DNA of 64,000 bases, from contig NZ_CP101466.1 in NCBI RefSeq assembly GCF_024362385.1, forward strand, positions 1 to 64,000. Direction: 5' to 3'. The stretch is from Arthrobacter sp. DNA4. Lineage in GTDB: Bacteria; Actinomycetota; Actinomycetes; Actinomycetales; Micrococcaceae. The notes under the pieces are model-generated. The model ran no database searches. It was not told the origin of the DNA and saw only the letters and a list, made by a program, of their open reading frames with translations. This document shows positions 54,669-63,249 of the stretch, piece after piece; the stretch's first letter is position 1; every line of letters starts with the position of its first letter. The translations under genes were made by a program, and so were the position numbers.

Positions 54669-55784
54669 CTACTTGGACCGGAGCGCGTCTGCCTGCTCAG
54701 CCAGGACCGTCAGCTCCACGCTGTCAGGCCGCTCAACGGTGCTTTGGATGGCCACCGCCGTGCCCTTGTGTGCGGATTCCAGGACGGATTCCATGACCTC
54801 CAGGGCGTGGTAGGCCAGGGCTCCGCCGGCCCGGGGTTCCTTGCCCTGTGGAGTGGCGGCCAGGTCCGCGATGCCGAACCCGCGGCCGGAATCAACGTAT
54901 CCGGCGGACACGGGCAGGGTTTCCCAGTCCTCGGCGCCCAGGGAAAACAGCTGGACGTCGCCGTCGAAGTGGTTGGGGTCCGGTACCACCAGGGAGCCGC
55001 GCTCACCGTGGATCTCGATGTTGGGGGATTTGGACTTCACGGCATCGAAGCTCATGAAGAGCGTGGAGAGCGCGCCGGATGCGTGGACCAGGACGCCGGT
55101 GACGTGGGAATCGATGTTCACGGGTACCTTTTCGCCCTGGCGGGGCCCCGAGCCGATGGTCCGCTCATTCCGGGTGTGGCTGGCGGCACCCATCACCGAC
55201 ACCACGGGGCCCAGCAGCGTCACGAGTGCCGTGACGTAGTAGGGGCCCATGTCCAGGAGGGGGCCGCCGCCGGGCTGGTAGTAGAAGTCCGGGTTGGGGT
55301 GCCAGCGCTCGTGGCCCGGCGTCACCATGGTGGCGGACGCCGAGATGGGTGCGCCGATCAGTCCGTCATCGATGGCTTTGCGGGCGGTCTGGATGCCGGT
55401 GCCCAGCACGGTGTCAGGTGCACAGCCGACGACGACACCTGCCTCCCGCGCCGCCTCCAGCACCCGGCGTGCTTCTTCGGTGGTGGCAGCCAAGGGCTTT
55501 TCGCCGTAGACGCTCTTTCCTGCGGCGATGGCCTTCAGTGCCACCTCCGCGTGGGCGGCGGGGATGGTCAGGTTCAGGACCAGGTCCACGTCCTTCGCGG
55601 AGAGCAGTTCCTCCACCGTGACGGCGCGGACGCCGTCGTAGTCATCCGCAACTGCCTGCGCACGTGCCGGATCCAGGTCCGCCACGGCCACCAACTGGAT
55701 CTGGTCCAGGCGGCGGAAGTTGGCGAGGTACTGCGCGATGATGGCTCCGCAGCCAACGATTCCGACTTTCAACGGCTTGCCCAC
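54669..55784 (-). CDS. Gfo/Idh/MocA family oxidoreductase (1)
   Basis: The 371-aa NAD(P)-dependent oxidoreductase has a Rossmann motif VGIVGCGAIIAQYLANF, the catalytic-lysine motif YGEKPLAATTEEA and a C-terminal alpha/beta domain. The substrate is probably a sugar or sugar acid. It is last in the sugar operon and overlaps ThuA by 16 bases. GTG 55784 has AAAGGGG upstream. Confidence 0.86.
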   Translation of the reverse strand: MGKPLKVGIVGCGAIIAQYLANFRRLDQIQLVAVADLDPARAQAVADDYDGVRAVTVEELLSAKDVDLVLNLTIPAAHAEVALKAIAAGKSVYGEKPLAATTEEARRVLEAAREAGVVVGCAPDTVLGTGIQTARKAIDDGLIGAPISASATMVTPGHERWHPNPDFYYQPGGGPLLDMGPYYVTALVTLLGPVVSVMGAASHTRNERTIGSGPRQGEKVPVNIDSHVTGVLVHASGALSTLFMSFDAVKSKSPNIEIHGERGSLVVPDPNHFDGDVQLFSLGAEDWETLPVSAGYVDSGRGFGIADLAATPQGKEPRAGGALAYHALEVMESVLESAHKGTAVAIQSTVERPDSVELTVLAEQADALRSK

Positions 55785-56467
55785 AGCAGGCCCCTTTCGA
55801 TGATGGTGCGTACGTTCCGGTCCTGGAGGATTTCCACGCGGTGCCCGGGGGTGGACACGAAGATCCGGCCTTTGCCCCACTGGCGGGTCCAGATGGCAGG
55901 GGACGTCACTTCGCGGTTCCAGGGGTCCCATTCGCGGACTTTTTGGGTGGTGGTGGCCAGGACGTCGACGTAATCGTCAGAGAGGACCCAGTACTGCTCG
56001 GTGACCAGGTCGAAGTCCTTGATGCCTTTGGTGATGGGGTGGTCGGCGGCGGCCGGCAGCATGTTGACGGTGTAGGGCACGTAGTTGTCCGACTGCTCAC
56101 CAATGCACTCGTCCGGGTGCTTGCCGGGGTGGCAGGCGAACTGGCCGCCGATCAGGTGCAGGTAGTCGGACGTGTTCCGGTAGGAATCGGCAATCCCGCC
56201 GTGCCAGCTTACCAGGCCGGTGCCGTTCTCCACGGCTGCCCGCAGTCCGGCGAATTCGTCCTTTTCGATGGTGGTCATGGTCATGCACTGCATGATGAGG
56301 TCCACCCCTGCCATATAGGCAGCATCGGCGTAGACCTTGGGGGATTCCTCCACCCGGACGTCGTAGCCGTTGTCCTTGAGGTAGGGGATGAAGAGCTCTG
56401 TGGCCTCGTAGGGCTGGTGGCCGTCCCAGCCGCCGCGGACCACCAGGGCGTTCTTGCGTTCTGTCAT
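55769..56467 (-). CDS. ThuA domain protein
   Basis: The 232-aa ThuA-like product has a class I glutamine amidotransferase-related fold (RGGWDGHQPYEATELF; SWHGGIADSYRNTSDYLHLIGGQF in part; FACHPG). ThuA proteins occur with Gfo/Idh oxidoreductases in sugar catabolism such as trehalose use in rhizobia. The ATG at 56467 starts after a gap of 48 bases from the isomerase gene. Catalysis is unknown. Confidence 0.86.
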   Translation of the reverse strand: MTERKNALVVRGGWDGHQPYEATELFIPYLKDNGYDVRVEESPKVYADAAYMAGVDLIMQCMTMTTIEKDEFAGLRAAVENGTGLVSWHGGIADSYRNTSDYLHLIGGQFACHPGKHPDECIGEQSDNYVPYTVNMLPAAADHPITKGIKDFDLVTEQYWVLSDDYVDVLATTTQKVREWDPWNREVTSPAIWTRQWGKGRIFVSTPGHRVEILQDRNVRTIIERGLLWASR

Positions 56468-56515
56468 TTGAGTTTCCTTTGGTTTGCTGCCGGCTCTTGC
56501 CGGCAAGGCGTGGGG

Positions 56516-57520
56516 TCAGCGGCTGGCGAAGGCGGCGTCGAAGGCTGCTGCCGGCGGGGCGATCCGGGCCAGGTCCTGGACCATGGCCAGCGCCTGCGGG
56601 GCGCCGATGAGCCGGTCCATGCCGGCGTCCTCCCACTCGATGCTGGTGGGGCCCTCGTAGCCGATGGCGTTCAGGGTCCGGAAGATCCGGTTCCACTGCA
56701 CGTCCCCGTGCCCTGCCGTGACGAAATCCCAGCCGCGCCGGGGGTCGGCCCAGGCCAGGTGCGAGCCCAGGCGGCCGTTGCGGCCGTCGAGCTGGCGGAT
56801 GGATTCCTTGACGTGGACGTGGAAAATCCTGTCTGCGAAGTCCTGCAGGAACATCACGGGGTCCAGGTCCTGCCAGATGAAGTGGGAAGGGTCGAAGTTC
56901 AGGCCGAAGTTTTCCCGGTGGCCGATGGCTTCGAGGGTGCGCTTGGCGGTCCAGTAGTCGTAGGCAATTTCGGACGGGTGGACTTCGAGGGCGAACCGGA
57001 CACCCACTTCGTCGAAGACGTCGAGGATGGGGTTCCAGCGGTCTGCGAAGTCCTGGTAGCCGGCGTCAATCATTTCCTGGGAGGCAGGAGGGAACATGGC
57101 CACCGCCTTCCAGATGGAGGAGCCGGTGAAGCCGGTGACGGTCTTCACCCCGAGGCGGGCAGCAGCCCTGGCGGTGTCCTTCATGGCTTCCGCTGCCCGG
57201 CGGCGTACGCCTTCGGGCTCGCCGTCGCCCCAGACGTCCGCTGACAGGATGCCCTGGTGGCGCTCGTCGATCGGGTCGTCACACACTGCCTGTCCGGTCA
57301 GGTGGTTGGCGATGGCGAACACCTTCAGGTTGTTCTTTTCGAGGATGTCCAGCCGGCCCTGGAGGTAGTTGTCATCCTCGGCCGCGCGGTGCGGATCCAG
57401 ATGGTCGCCCCAGCAGGCGATCTCCAACCCGTCGAAGCCCCACTCGCCCGCGAGCCGCGCCACTTCCTCGAAGGGCAGGTCGGCCCACTGGCCGGTAAAC
57501 AGCGTGATTGGTCGTGTCAT
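56516..57520 (-). CDS. Sugar phosphate isomerase/epimerase (xylose isomerase-like TIM barrel)
   Basis: The 334-aa product is an AP-endonuclease-2-like TIM barrel with [47 protein letters not shown] and [11 protein letters not shown], which contain the usual metal-ligand Glu, Asp and His residues. It probably isomerises or epimerises a sugar derivative in this operon. It is placed between the two Gfo-type dehydrogenases. Confidence 0.87.
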   Translation of the reverse strand: MTRPITLFTGQWADLPFEEVARLAGEWGFDGLEIACWGDHLDPHRAAEDDNYLQGRLDILEKNNLKVFAIANHLTGQAVCDDPIDERHQGILSADVWGDGEPEGVRRRAAEAMKDTARAAARLGVKTVTGFTGSSIWKAVAMFPPASQEMIDAGYQDFADRWNPILDVFDEVGVRFALEVHPSEIAYDYWTAKRTLEAIGHRENFGLNFDPSHFIWQDLDPVMFLQDFADRIFHVHVKESIRQLDGRNGRLGSHLAWADPRRGWDFVTAGHGDVQWNRIFRTLNAIGYEGPTSIEWEDAGMDRLIGAPQALAMVQDLARIAPPAAAFDAAFASR

Positions 57521-57571
57521 GTCTATTCCTTGGATCGCTTGAAGCTGGTCAATGCCGTGCCGAACTGCCGC

Positions 57572-58762
57572 TCAGACTCTTTGCCACTGGCTGGAATTTG
57601 CGGCACTGGACTCCACGGCGGCCAGGACCCGCTGCACCTGCAGGGCGTCCGCGAAGGACGGTTCCGGCTGGCGGGCTTCGCCGATGGCCGTGACGAGGTC
57701 CACCACCTGGTGGGTGAAGCCGTGCTCATACCCCAGGCCGTGGCCGGTGGGCCACCAGTTTCCGACGTAGGGGTGCTCGGGCTCGGTGACGAAGATCTTC
57801 CGGAACCCGGCGTCGGGGGATTCGGCGGCGTCGTAGAAGGACAGGACGTTCATGTCCTCGAAATCGAAGGCGAGGGAACCCTTGGTGCCGTTGATTTCCA
57901 GCCGCATGGCGTTCTTCCTGCCCAGGGCGTACCGCGTGGCTTCAAAGACGCCGATCGCACGCGAAGCCGTGCCGCCGTCGAACCTGGCACTGAAGATTGC
58001 CGCGTCATCAACCGTGACTTTTCCGCGCGGAGCATCACTGCTGAGGTCGCCGTGCCCGCCGAGGCCCACCAGGTCGCCGGTCAGCGGGCGTTCCTGCACA
58101 AAGGTCTCCATCAGTGCCGAGACCCCGCTGATGTTCAGGCCCGTGACCCACTGCGCGGCGTCGATGCTGTGTGCTCCGATGTCACCCAGGGAGCCGGATC
58201 CGGACTTGCTCTTGTCCAGCCGCCAGGTCATGGGGGCGTTGGCATCGGTGAGCCAGTCCTGCAGGTACTGGGCCCTGACATGGCGGATGTCGCCCAGCCT
58301 GCCCTGTTCCACGAACCGCTTGGCCAGCGCCAGTGCCGGAGTTCGGCGGTAGCTGAAGCCGCACATCGAGAAGACGCCGTTCTTCGCAGCGGTTTCCGCG
58401 GCGAGCGTCATCCGTTCGGCTTCCTCGACGGAGTTGGCCAGCGGCTTCTCGCACAGCACGTGCTTGCCGGCTTCAAGGGCGGCGATGGCAATATCGGCGT
58501 GCGTGTCGCCGGGCGTGCAGATATCGATGAGGTCGATGTCGTCGCGCTCGATCAGGCGGCGCCAGTCCGTTTCAACCGATTCCCAGCCGAGCTTGTCTGC
58601 GGCGGCACGGACGCCCTCGGCATTCCTGCCCGCGACCGCAGTCAGCTGGGGCTGCAGGGGCAGGTCGAAAAACCGGGGTGCGGTGCGCCAGGCGTGGGAG
58701 TGGGCTGCACCCATGAAGGCGTAGCCCACCATGCCGACCCGCAGGGGTTGTGCGGTGGTCAT
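57572..58762 (-). CDS. Gfo/Idh/MocA family oxidoreductase (2)
   Basis: The 396-aa product has RVGMVGYAFMGAAHSHAWR as the Rossmann motif, the conserved CEKPLANSVEEAE and a typical C-terminal domain. It resembles inositol- or sugar-type dehydrogenases. It is adjacent to the ABC permease genes (13-base gap), so it probably oxidises the imported sugar. Confidence 0.87.
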   Translation of the reverse strand: MTTAQPLRVGMVGYAFMGAAHSHAWRTAPRFFDLPLQPQLTAVAGRNAEGVRAAADKLGWESVETDWRRLIERDDIDLIDICTPGDTHADIAIAALEAGKHVLCEKPLANSVEEAERMTLAAETAAKNGVFSMCGFSYRRTPALALAKRFVEQGRLGDIRHVRAQYLQDWLTDANAPMTWRLDKSKSGSGSLGDIGAHSIDAAQWVTGLNISGVSALMETFVQERPLTGDLVGLGGHGDLSSDAPRGKVTVDDAAIFSARFDGGTASRAIGVFEATRYALGRKNAMRLEINGTKGSLAFDFEDMNVLSFYDAAESPDAGFRKIFVTEPEHPYVGNWWPTGHGLGYEHGFTHQVVDLVTAIGEARQPEPSFADALQVQRVLAAVESSAANSSQWQRV

Positions 58763-58775
58763 GGAGATGTCCTTT

Positions 58776-59681
58776 CTACTTGCTGAAGCCCGCGGTCAGG
58801 CCTGCGAGCAACTGGCGCCGGTCGATGACGTACAGCACCAGGATGGGCAGGGTGCTGAGCACCACGGAAGCGAGCACGGCGGGAATGTTGACGCTGAATT
58901 CGCCCTGGAAGGTCCACAGGCCCAGGGGCAGCACCCGCAGGCCGGGGCTCTGGGTGAGGACCAGCGGCAGCAGGAACCCGTTCCAGACGTGCAGGCCGTT
59001 GTAGATGGCCACTGTCACGATGGCTGGCCGGGTGAGGGGCAGCGCGAGCCGCCACATGGTCTGCCATTCACTGCAGCCGTCCAGCCGCATGGACTCGAAC
59101 AGTTCGTTCGGGACGTCGCGGATGAAGTTGGAGAGGATCAGCACCGTCAGCGGGATGGCGAAGGCAATGGACGGCAGCATCAGCGCCAGCAGGCTGTCAT
59201 ACAGGTTGAGCCGGATGATCATCAAGTAGATGGGAATGATCGTTGCCTGCAGGGGAATGGCAAGCCCCATGAGGAACACGCCGTTGACCAGCTTGAGGAA
59301 CCTGCCGCTGCCACGGACGATGGCGAAGGAAGCCATGAAGGAAACCAGCACCGTGGGGATCACGGAACCGAGCGTGACGATGGCGCTGTTCATGAAGTAC
59401 GTTGCGAAATCCGCCTCGAGGACCATCTGGTAGTTCTCCAGCGTAGGCGATGCGGGCAGGGCCAGAGGGTTCTGGCCAAAGTAGCCTGCCTGCGTCTTCA
59501 GGCTGGTGATCACCACGTAATAGACCGGCAGGATGATGATGGCGAGCCAGATCCAGCCGCCAAGGCCGCCGGGAATGTTCAGCCGCTTCAGCCGTGAACC
59601 GAGTCCCCTTGTGGCGGCCGGTGGGCCGCCAATGGAGCCGGTCCGGGCCTCCCGTGTATTGCTCTTCAGGACGGTACTCAC
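58776..59681 (-). CDS. Sugar ABC transporter permease (MalG type)
   Basis: The 301-aa product has six membrane helices and the EAA-type loop (ESMRLDGCSEWQTMWRLALPL, in part SMRLDGCSEWQTMWRLALP). GTG 59681 is one base from the upstream permease stop. It is a carbohydrate-uptake-1 permease of the sugar import system. Confidence 0.93.
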   Translation of the reverse strand: MSTVLKSNTREARTGSIGGPPAATRGLGSRLKRLNIPGGLGGWIWLAIIILPVYYVVITSLKTQAGYFGQNPLALPASPTLENYQMVLEADFATYFMNSAIVTLGSVIPTVLVSFMASFAIVRGSGRFLKLVNGVFLMGLAIPLQATIIPIYLMIIRLNLYDSLLALMLPSIAFAIPLTVLILSNFIRDVPNELFESMRLDGCSEWQTMWRLALPLTRPAIVTVAIYNGLHVWNGFLLPLVLTQSPGLRVLPLGLWTFQGEFSVNIPAVLASVVLSTLPILVLYVIDRRQLLAGLTAGFSK

Positions 59682-59682
59682 C

Positions 59683-60618
59683 CTACAAACCTTCCAATTG
59701 GCTGCCCTGCTTGTCCTTGCCTCCAAGGCGCTGGAGGAACAAGGCAAGTGCAAGGCCGATGATGACGAGAATGACGGCGATGACGCTGGCAGGGCCCATG
59801 AGGTTGGCCCGGAAGCCCCTGAGGTACATGTCCAGGGCCAGGATCCGGGTGGAGTTTCCGGGTCCGCCGCCGGTGAGGACGAAGATCAGGTCGAAGTACG
59901 TCAGCGAGCCCACCACCATCAGCGTGGAGGAGGTGATGATGGTGTACTTCAACTGGGGCAGGGTGATGTGGAAGAACTGCTTGATGGTTCCGGCGCCGTC
60001 AATCTGGGCCGCTTCATACAGCGACTTGGGGATCTGCCGCACGCCGCCCTGGTAGATGAGCGTGTGGAACGGCACGAACTGCCAGGCGATGACGAAGATA
60101 ACCAGGCCCAGGGCAAGGTGCGGAACCCCCAGCCAGTCCTGCGCCAGGAAGGGCAGGCCCAGGCCGGTTGCCAGGCCGAAGTTCGGGTCCAGCAGGGCCT
60201 TGAAGGCGATGGCGACGGCGGCCGAGGACAGCAGCAGGGGCAGGAAGTACAGCACTGCCAGGGCGGCACGGTACCGCTGGCTTCCTGCCGTGAAGACCCC
60301 CAGCAGGAGGCTGATGGGGGTCTGGACCAGCCACGAGACGATCATGATCAGGAAGGTCAGGCCCAGGGCGTTGTACAGCCCCGGGTCTGCCAGCACGGAG
60401 AACCAGTTGTCCAGCCCCGCCGCCCCGATGGCACCGATCCCGTCCCAGCTGGTGAAGCTGAGGATGAGCACGCCGGCCAACGGGATGACGGCGAACACCA
60501 GGAAGAAGAACAGGGCAGGCAGTGTCAGCCAGGCCAGGGCGGCCTTGCGCTGTTCGGTCTGCCTGGATTCCTTGATCCTGGCAGTGGCCCGCGGGGCGGT
60601 GGAGACGGCGTTACTCAT
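59683..60618 (-). CDS. Sugar ABC transporter permease (MalF type)
   Basis: The 311-aa product has six membrane helices and the EAA loop EAAQIDGAGTIKQFFHITLP that contacts the ATPase. It overlaps the binding-protein gene by 4 bases. No ATPase gene is in this operon, so it is presumably served by a shared MsiK-type ATPase elsewhere. Confidence 0.94.
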   Translation of the reverse strand: MSNAVSTAPRATARIKESRQTEQRKAALAWLTLPALFFFLVFAVIPLAGVLILSFTSWDGIGAIGAAGLDNWFSVLADPGLYNALGLTFLIMIVSWLVQTPISLLLGVFTAGSQRYRAALAVLYFLPLLLSSAAVAIAFKALLDPNFGLATGLGLPFLAQDWLGVPHLALGLVIFVIAWQFVPFHTLIYQGGVRQIPKSLYEAAQIDGAGTIKQFFHITLPQLKYTIITSSTLMVVGSLTYFDLIFVLTGGGPGNSTRILALDMYLRGFRANLMGPASVIAVILVIIGLALALFLQRLGGKDKQGSQLEGL

Positions 60619-61943
60619 TTCCCGAGGGTGCCGTTCATGTTCTCGGCGAACTGCTGCGGCGTAATCGACTTCAGGAAGAGCTGGTCGATGTTGTTCAGCA
60701 GGGCTTCGGCGGCGGTGGGGCTCAGCGCCTGGTCCCAGGACTGCTGGAAGTTCGGGGCGTTCTTGGCCATGTCGTAGACAAAGTTAAGGAACTCTTTGTC
60801 CTCGGACGTATTCAGCTTGTCTTCGATGCCGTTGACGATGGGCACCGAGCCGGAGTTGATGTAGGCGTCGATCACGGTCTCGGTCAGGATGCCGTCCTTG
60901 AAGAACTTCTTGGCGGATTCCTTTTCCTTGTCGCTGGCCTTGGAGGAGATGGACATGTAGGCCGCGGGGTTTCCCACGCCGTTCTTCGGATCGCCCTTCC
61001 CGCCGGCAATGGTGGGGAAGGGGACGAAGCCCAGTTTGCCGTTCTGGACGAAGTTCTGGCCGGCCTTCTTCATGGCACCGTAGGTCCAGGAACCGTGCAG
61101 CATCATGGCGGCCTTGCCGGAAAACAGCAGTGCCTGGTCTGCCTGCGAGTCAGCGGTAATGGAGGAGAAGCCCTTGATGAAGCCGTCGGCGGAGACCAGC
61201 TCCTGGACCTTGGTGCCGGTCTCGATCACCGCCGGGTCCATCCAGGCATTGGGCTTGCCTTCGAAGATCGCCTTGAAGACTTCCGGGCCGCCAATGCGGT
61301 CCAGCAGGTACTCAAGCCACATCATCGAGGTCCAGCGCGACTGGCCGCCCAGGGAGAAGGGAGCCACGCCCATGTCGTTGAAGGTCTTGACCAGGGACAT
61401 GATGTCTTCCCACGTCTTGGGCGGCTGGACGCCTGCCTTCTGGAACAGGTCCTTGTTATAGAACAGGACAATCGGGGCCACGTACTGGTTGGGCAGGGCG
61501 TAGATCTTGCCATTGATCGTGGCGGCACCGAAGGAGGACGGGAAGAACTTGTTCTTCACGTCCGGGTTCTGCTCAAACCAGCTGGTCAGGTCCTCGACCT
61601 GGTTGGCCTCTGCGTAGGTCTTCAGGCCACCGCCGCCCCAGCCGTAGATGATGGTTGGCGCCTGGTTGGCGCCGATGGCGGTCTTGATCTTGGTCTTGTA
61701 GGCGTCGTTCTGGAAGTAGGTGACGTTGATCTTGTCAGCGGAGTTGGCCGAATTGAATGCATCCACCGCCTTCTGCATGGTGGTCTGGTTCGGCTCACCG
61801 GACAGATACCACATGCTGGCGCCTCCACCGCCGCTCGAGGCGCCCGGACCTGACGTTCCGCAGGCAGTGGTTGCGGCAACGGCAAAGGGAGTAAGGGCAG
61901 CGAGGGCGAGGAAAGAGCGCCGGGACGTCTGGGGTTGCTTCAT
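60615..61943 (-). CDS. Sugar ABC transporter substrate-binding lipoprotein
   Basis: The 442-aa product has a Tat-like lipoprotein signal with twin Arg (RRSFLALAALTPFAVAATTAC; the lipobox Cys is near residue 28), shown here by the RRSF start, and a carbohydrate-binding extracellular fold (MWYLSGEPNQTTM; GWGGGGLKTYAE). It delivers the sugar to the MalF/MalG permeases and is the first gene of the operon. Confidence 0.93.
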   Translation of the reverse strand: MKQPQTSRRSFLALAALTPFAVAATTACGTSGPGASSGGGGASMWYLSGEPNQTTMQKAVDAFNSANSADKINVTYFQNDAYKTKIKTAIGANQAPTIIYGWGGGGLKTYAEANQVEDLTSWFEQNPDVKNKFFPSSFGAATINGKIYALPNQYVAPIVLFYNKDLFQKAGVQPPKTWEDIMSLVKTFNDMGVAPFSLGGQSRWTSMMWLEYLLDRIGGPEVFKAIFEGKPNAWMDPAVIETGTKVQELVSADGFIKGFSSITADSQADQALLFSGKAAMMLHGSWTYGAMKKAGQNFVQNGKLGFVPFPTIAGGKGDPKNGVGNPAAYMSISSKASDKEKESAKKFFKDGILTETVIDAYINSGSVPIVNGIEDKLNTSEDKEFLNFVYDMAKNAPNFQQSWDQALSPTAAEALLNNIDQLFLKSITPQQFAENMNGTLGK

Positions 61944-61998
61944 TGCTTCTCCATTGTGAATTTGCGGTCGAGGTACGGGGCATCAGCTCCGACGTTCA

Positions 61999-62066
61999 TT
62001 CGAAACATTTCGAACGGTGATATAAGTCACGCTGTAAACTAAAGCCCTAAATATTCGCGTGGTCAA
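61999..62066 (-). promoter_or_regulatory. LacI operator 1 and sugar operon promoter
   Basis: A 16-base palindrome TTCGAAACATTTCGAA (61999-62014) lies 56 bases before the binding-protein gene. The minus-strand promoter has -35 TTGACC (62066-62061) and -10 TTTAGT (62043-62038), spacing 17. The operator would lie about 17-32 bases after the start site. Confidence 0.7.
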
Positions 62067-62121
62067 GGGATCGTAGAGGATCTTTTTTGGCTCAACACCA
62101 TAAACCGAGCTGAGCTTGACG

Positions 62122-62177
62122 TTTCGAAGTCGCCTTCCCCAGAATGAATTCACTCTCCATTTTCGAAAGATTGCGAA
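62122..62177 (+). promoter_or_regulatory. LacI operator 2 before lacI
   Basis: TTCGAAAGATTGCGAA (62162-62177) matches operator 1 in both arms except one base, ending 3 bases before the lacI ATG. A lone TTTCGAA half-site is at 62122-62128. This suggests autoregulation. Confidence 0.65.
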
Positions 62178-62180
62178 CCA

Positions 62181-63224
62181 ATGACGACCAGATTGCCTGA
62201 GCGGACAAAGCCAACGCTCGCCACCGTTGCCAGGCAGGCAGGGGTCTCGGCTCCAACTGTTTCCAAGGTGGTGAACGGCCGGGACGACGTGGCGCCGGAA
62301 ACCAGGGCGCGGATCCTCGCGGTACTGGAGCAGGCGGGGTACCAGTCGCCCGTGCAGCGCCGCGCAGCCACGGAAAGTGCCACCGTGGTGGAAGTGGTCA
62401 TCGACGTCCTTGATTCCGCCTACACCATCCAGGTCCTGAACGGCATCCTGCAGTTCGCAGCCGTCGCCGATGTCGAAATCCTCGTGAGTGTGACCGGCCA
62501 GTCCACCGTTGGGGCGCACAGCCCCGAACGCCGTGCCCAGCGCATCCTGGAAGAGGGCAGGGCGGGAATGATCGTGGTCACCTCAGCCTTCAGCGAGGCC
62601 CAGCTGAATGCGTTCCGGCGCCGCCAGATTCCGGTGGTGGTCATCGACCCGCTCAATCCGCCTTCCGCTGACGTGGTCAGCGTCGGCGCGACAAACTGGG
62701 CCGGCGGCAAGGCGGCCACCGAGCATCTGCTGGGGCTGGGGCACCGCCGCATCGCCTACATCGGCGGGATTGAGGGGGCCGAATGCAACCAGGCGCGGCT
62801 TCACGGTTACATGGCTGCCCTCATGGCTGCCGGCGTGCCGGTGGACCCCCGGTACATTGTCTCCGGGGGCCGGTTCCGGACCGAGAGCGGGGTCAAGGGA
62901 CTCAAAGCCCTGCTGCAGCTCGATGAACTTCCCACCGCCATTTTCGCGGGAAGCGACACGATCGCGCTGGGGGTCCTGAGCGAGGCGCGGCACCACGGGA
63001 TCAGGGTCCCGGAGGACATCAGCCTCATCGGTTTCGACGGCACCAACCAGGGCGAGCAGTCCGTCCCCTCATTGAGCTCGGTGGCCCAGCCCCTCGAGGA
63101 GATGGGACGGGCTGCCCTGAGGTCGCTGCTGCGCCAGGCACGCGGGGAAGTCCTCGATTCCCACCGGGTGGAGCTGGCCACCCACGTGATTGTCCGCGAG
63201 TCCACCGCCCCTCCCGCCGCCTGA
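62181..63224 (+). CDS. LacI family transcriptional regulator
   Basis: The 347-aa product has the LacI helix-turn-helix (TLATVARQAGVSAPTVSKVV) with a hinge helix and a C-terminal sugar-binding domain (about 60-345; GLGHRRIAYIGG, SLIGFDGT). It is divergent from the sugar ABC operon, between the two operators, so it probably represses that operon until a sugar is present. ATG 62181 is the only start near the conserved N-terminus. Confidence 0.94.
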   Translation: MTTRLPERTKPTLATVARQAGVSAPTVSKVVNGRDDVAPETRARILAVLEQAGYQSPVQRRAATESATVVEVVIDVLDSAYTIQVLNGILQFAAVADVEILVSVTGQSTVGAHSPERRAQRILEEGRAGMIVVTSAFSEAQLNAFRRRQIPVVVIDPLNPPSADVVSVGATNWAGGKAATEHLLGLGHRRIAYIGGIEGAECNQARLHGYMAALMAAGVPVDPRYIVSGGRFRTESGVKGLKALLQLDELPTAIFAGSDTIALGVLSEARHHGIRVPEDISLIGFDGTNQGEQSVPSLSSVAQPLEEMGRAALRSLLRQARGEVLDSHRVELATHVIVRESTAPPAA

Positions 63225-63249
63225 ACGCCGGGGCGGGGCGCACGGGGCG

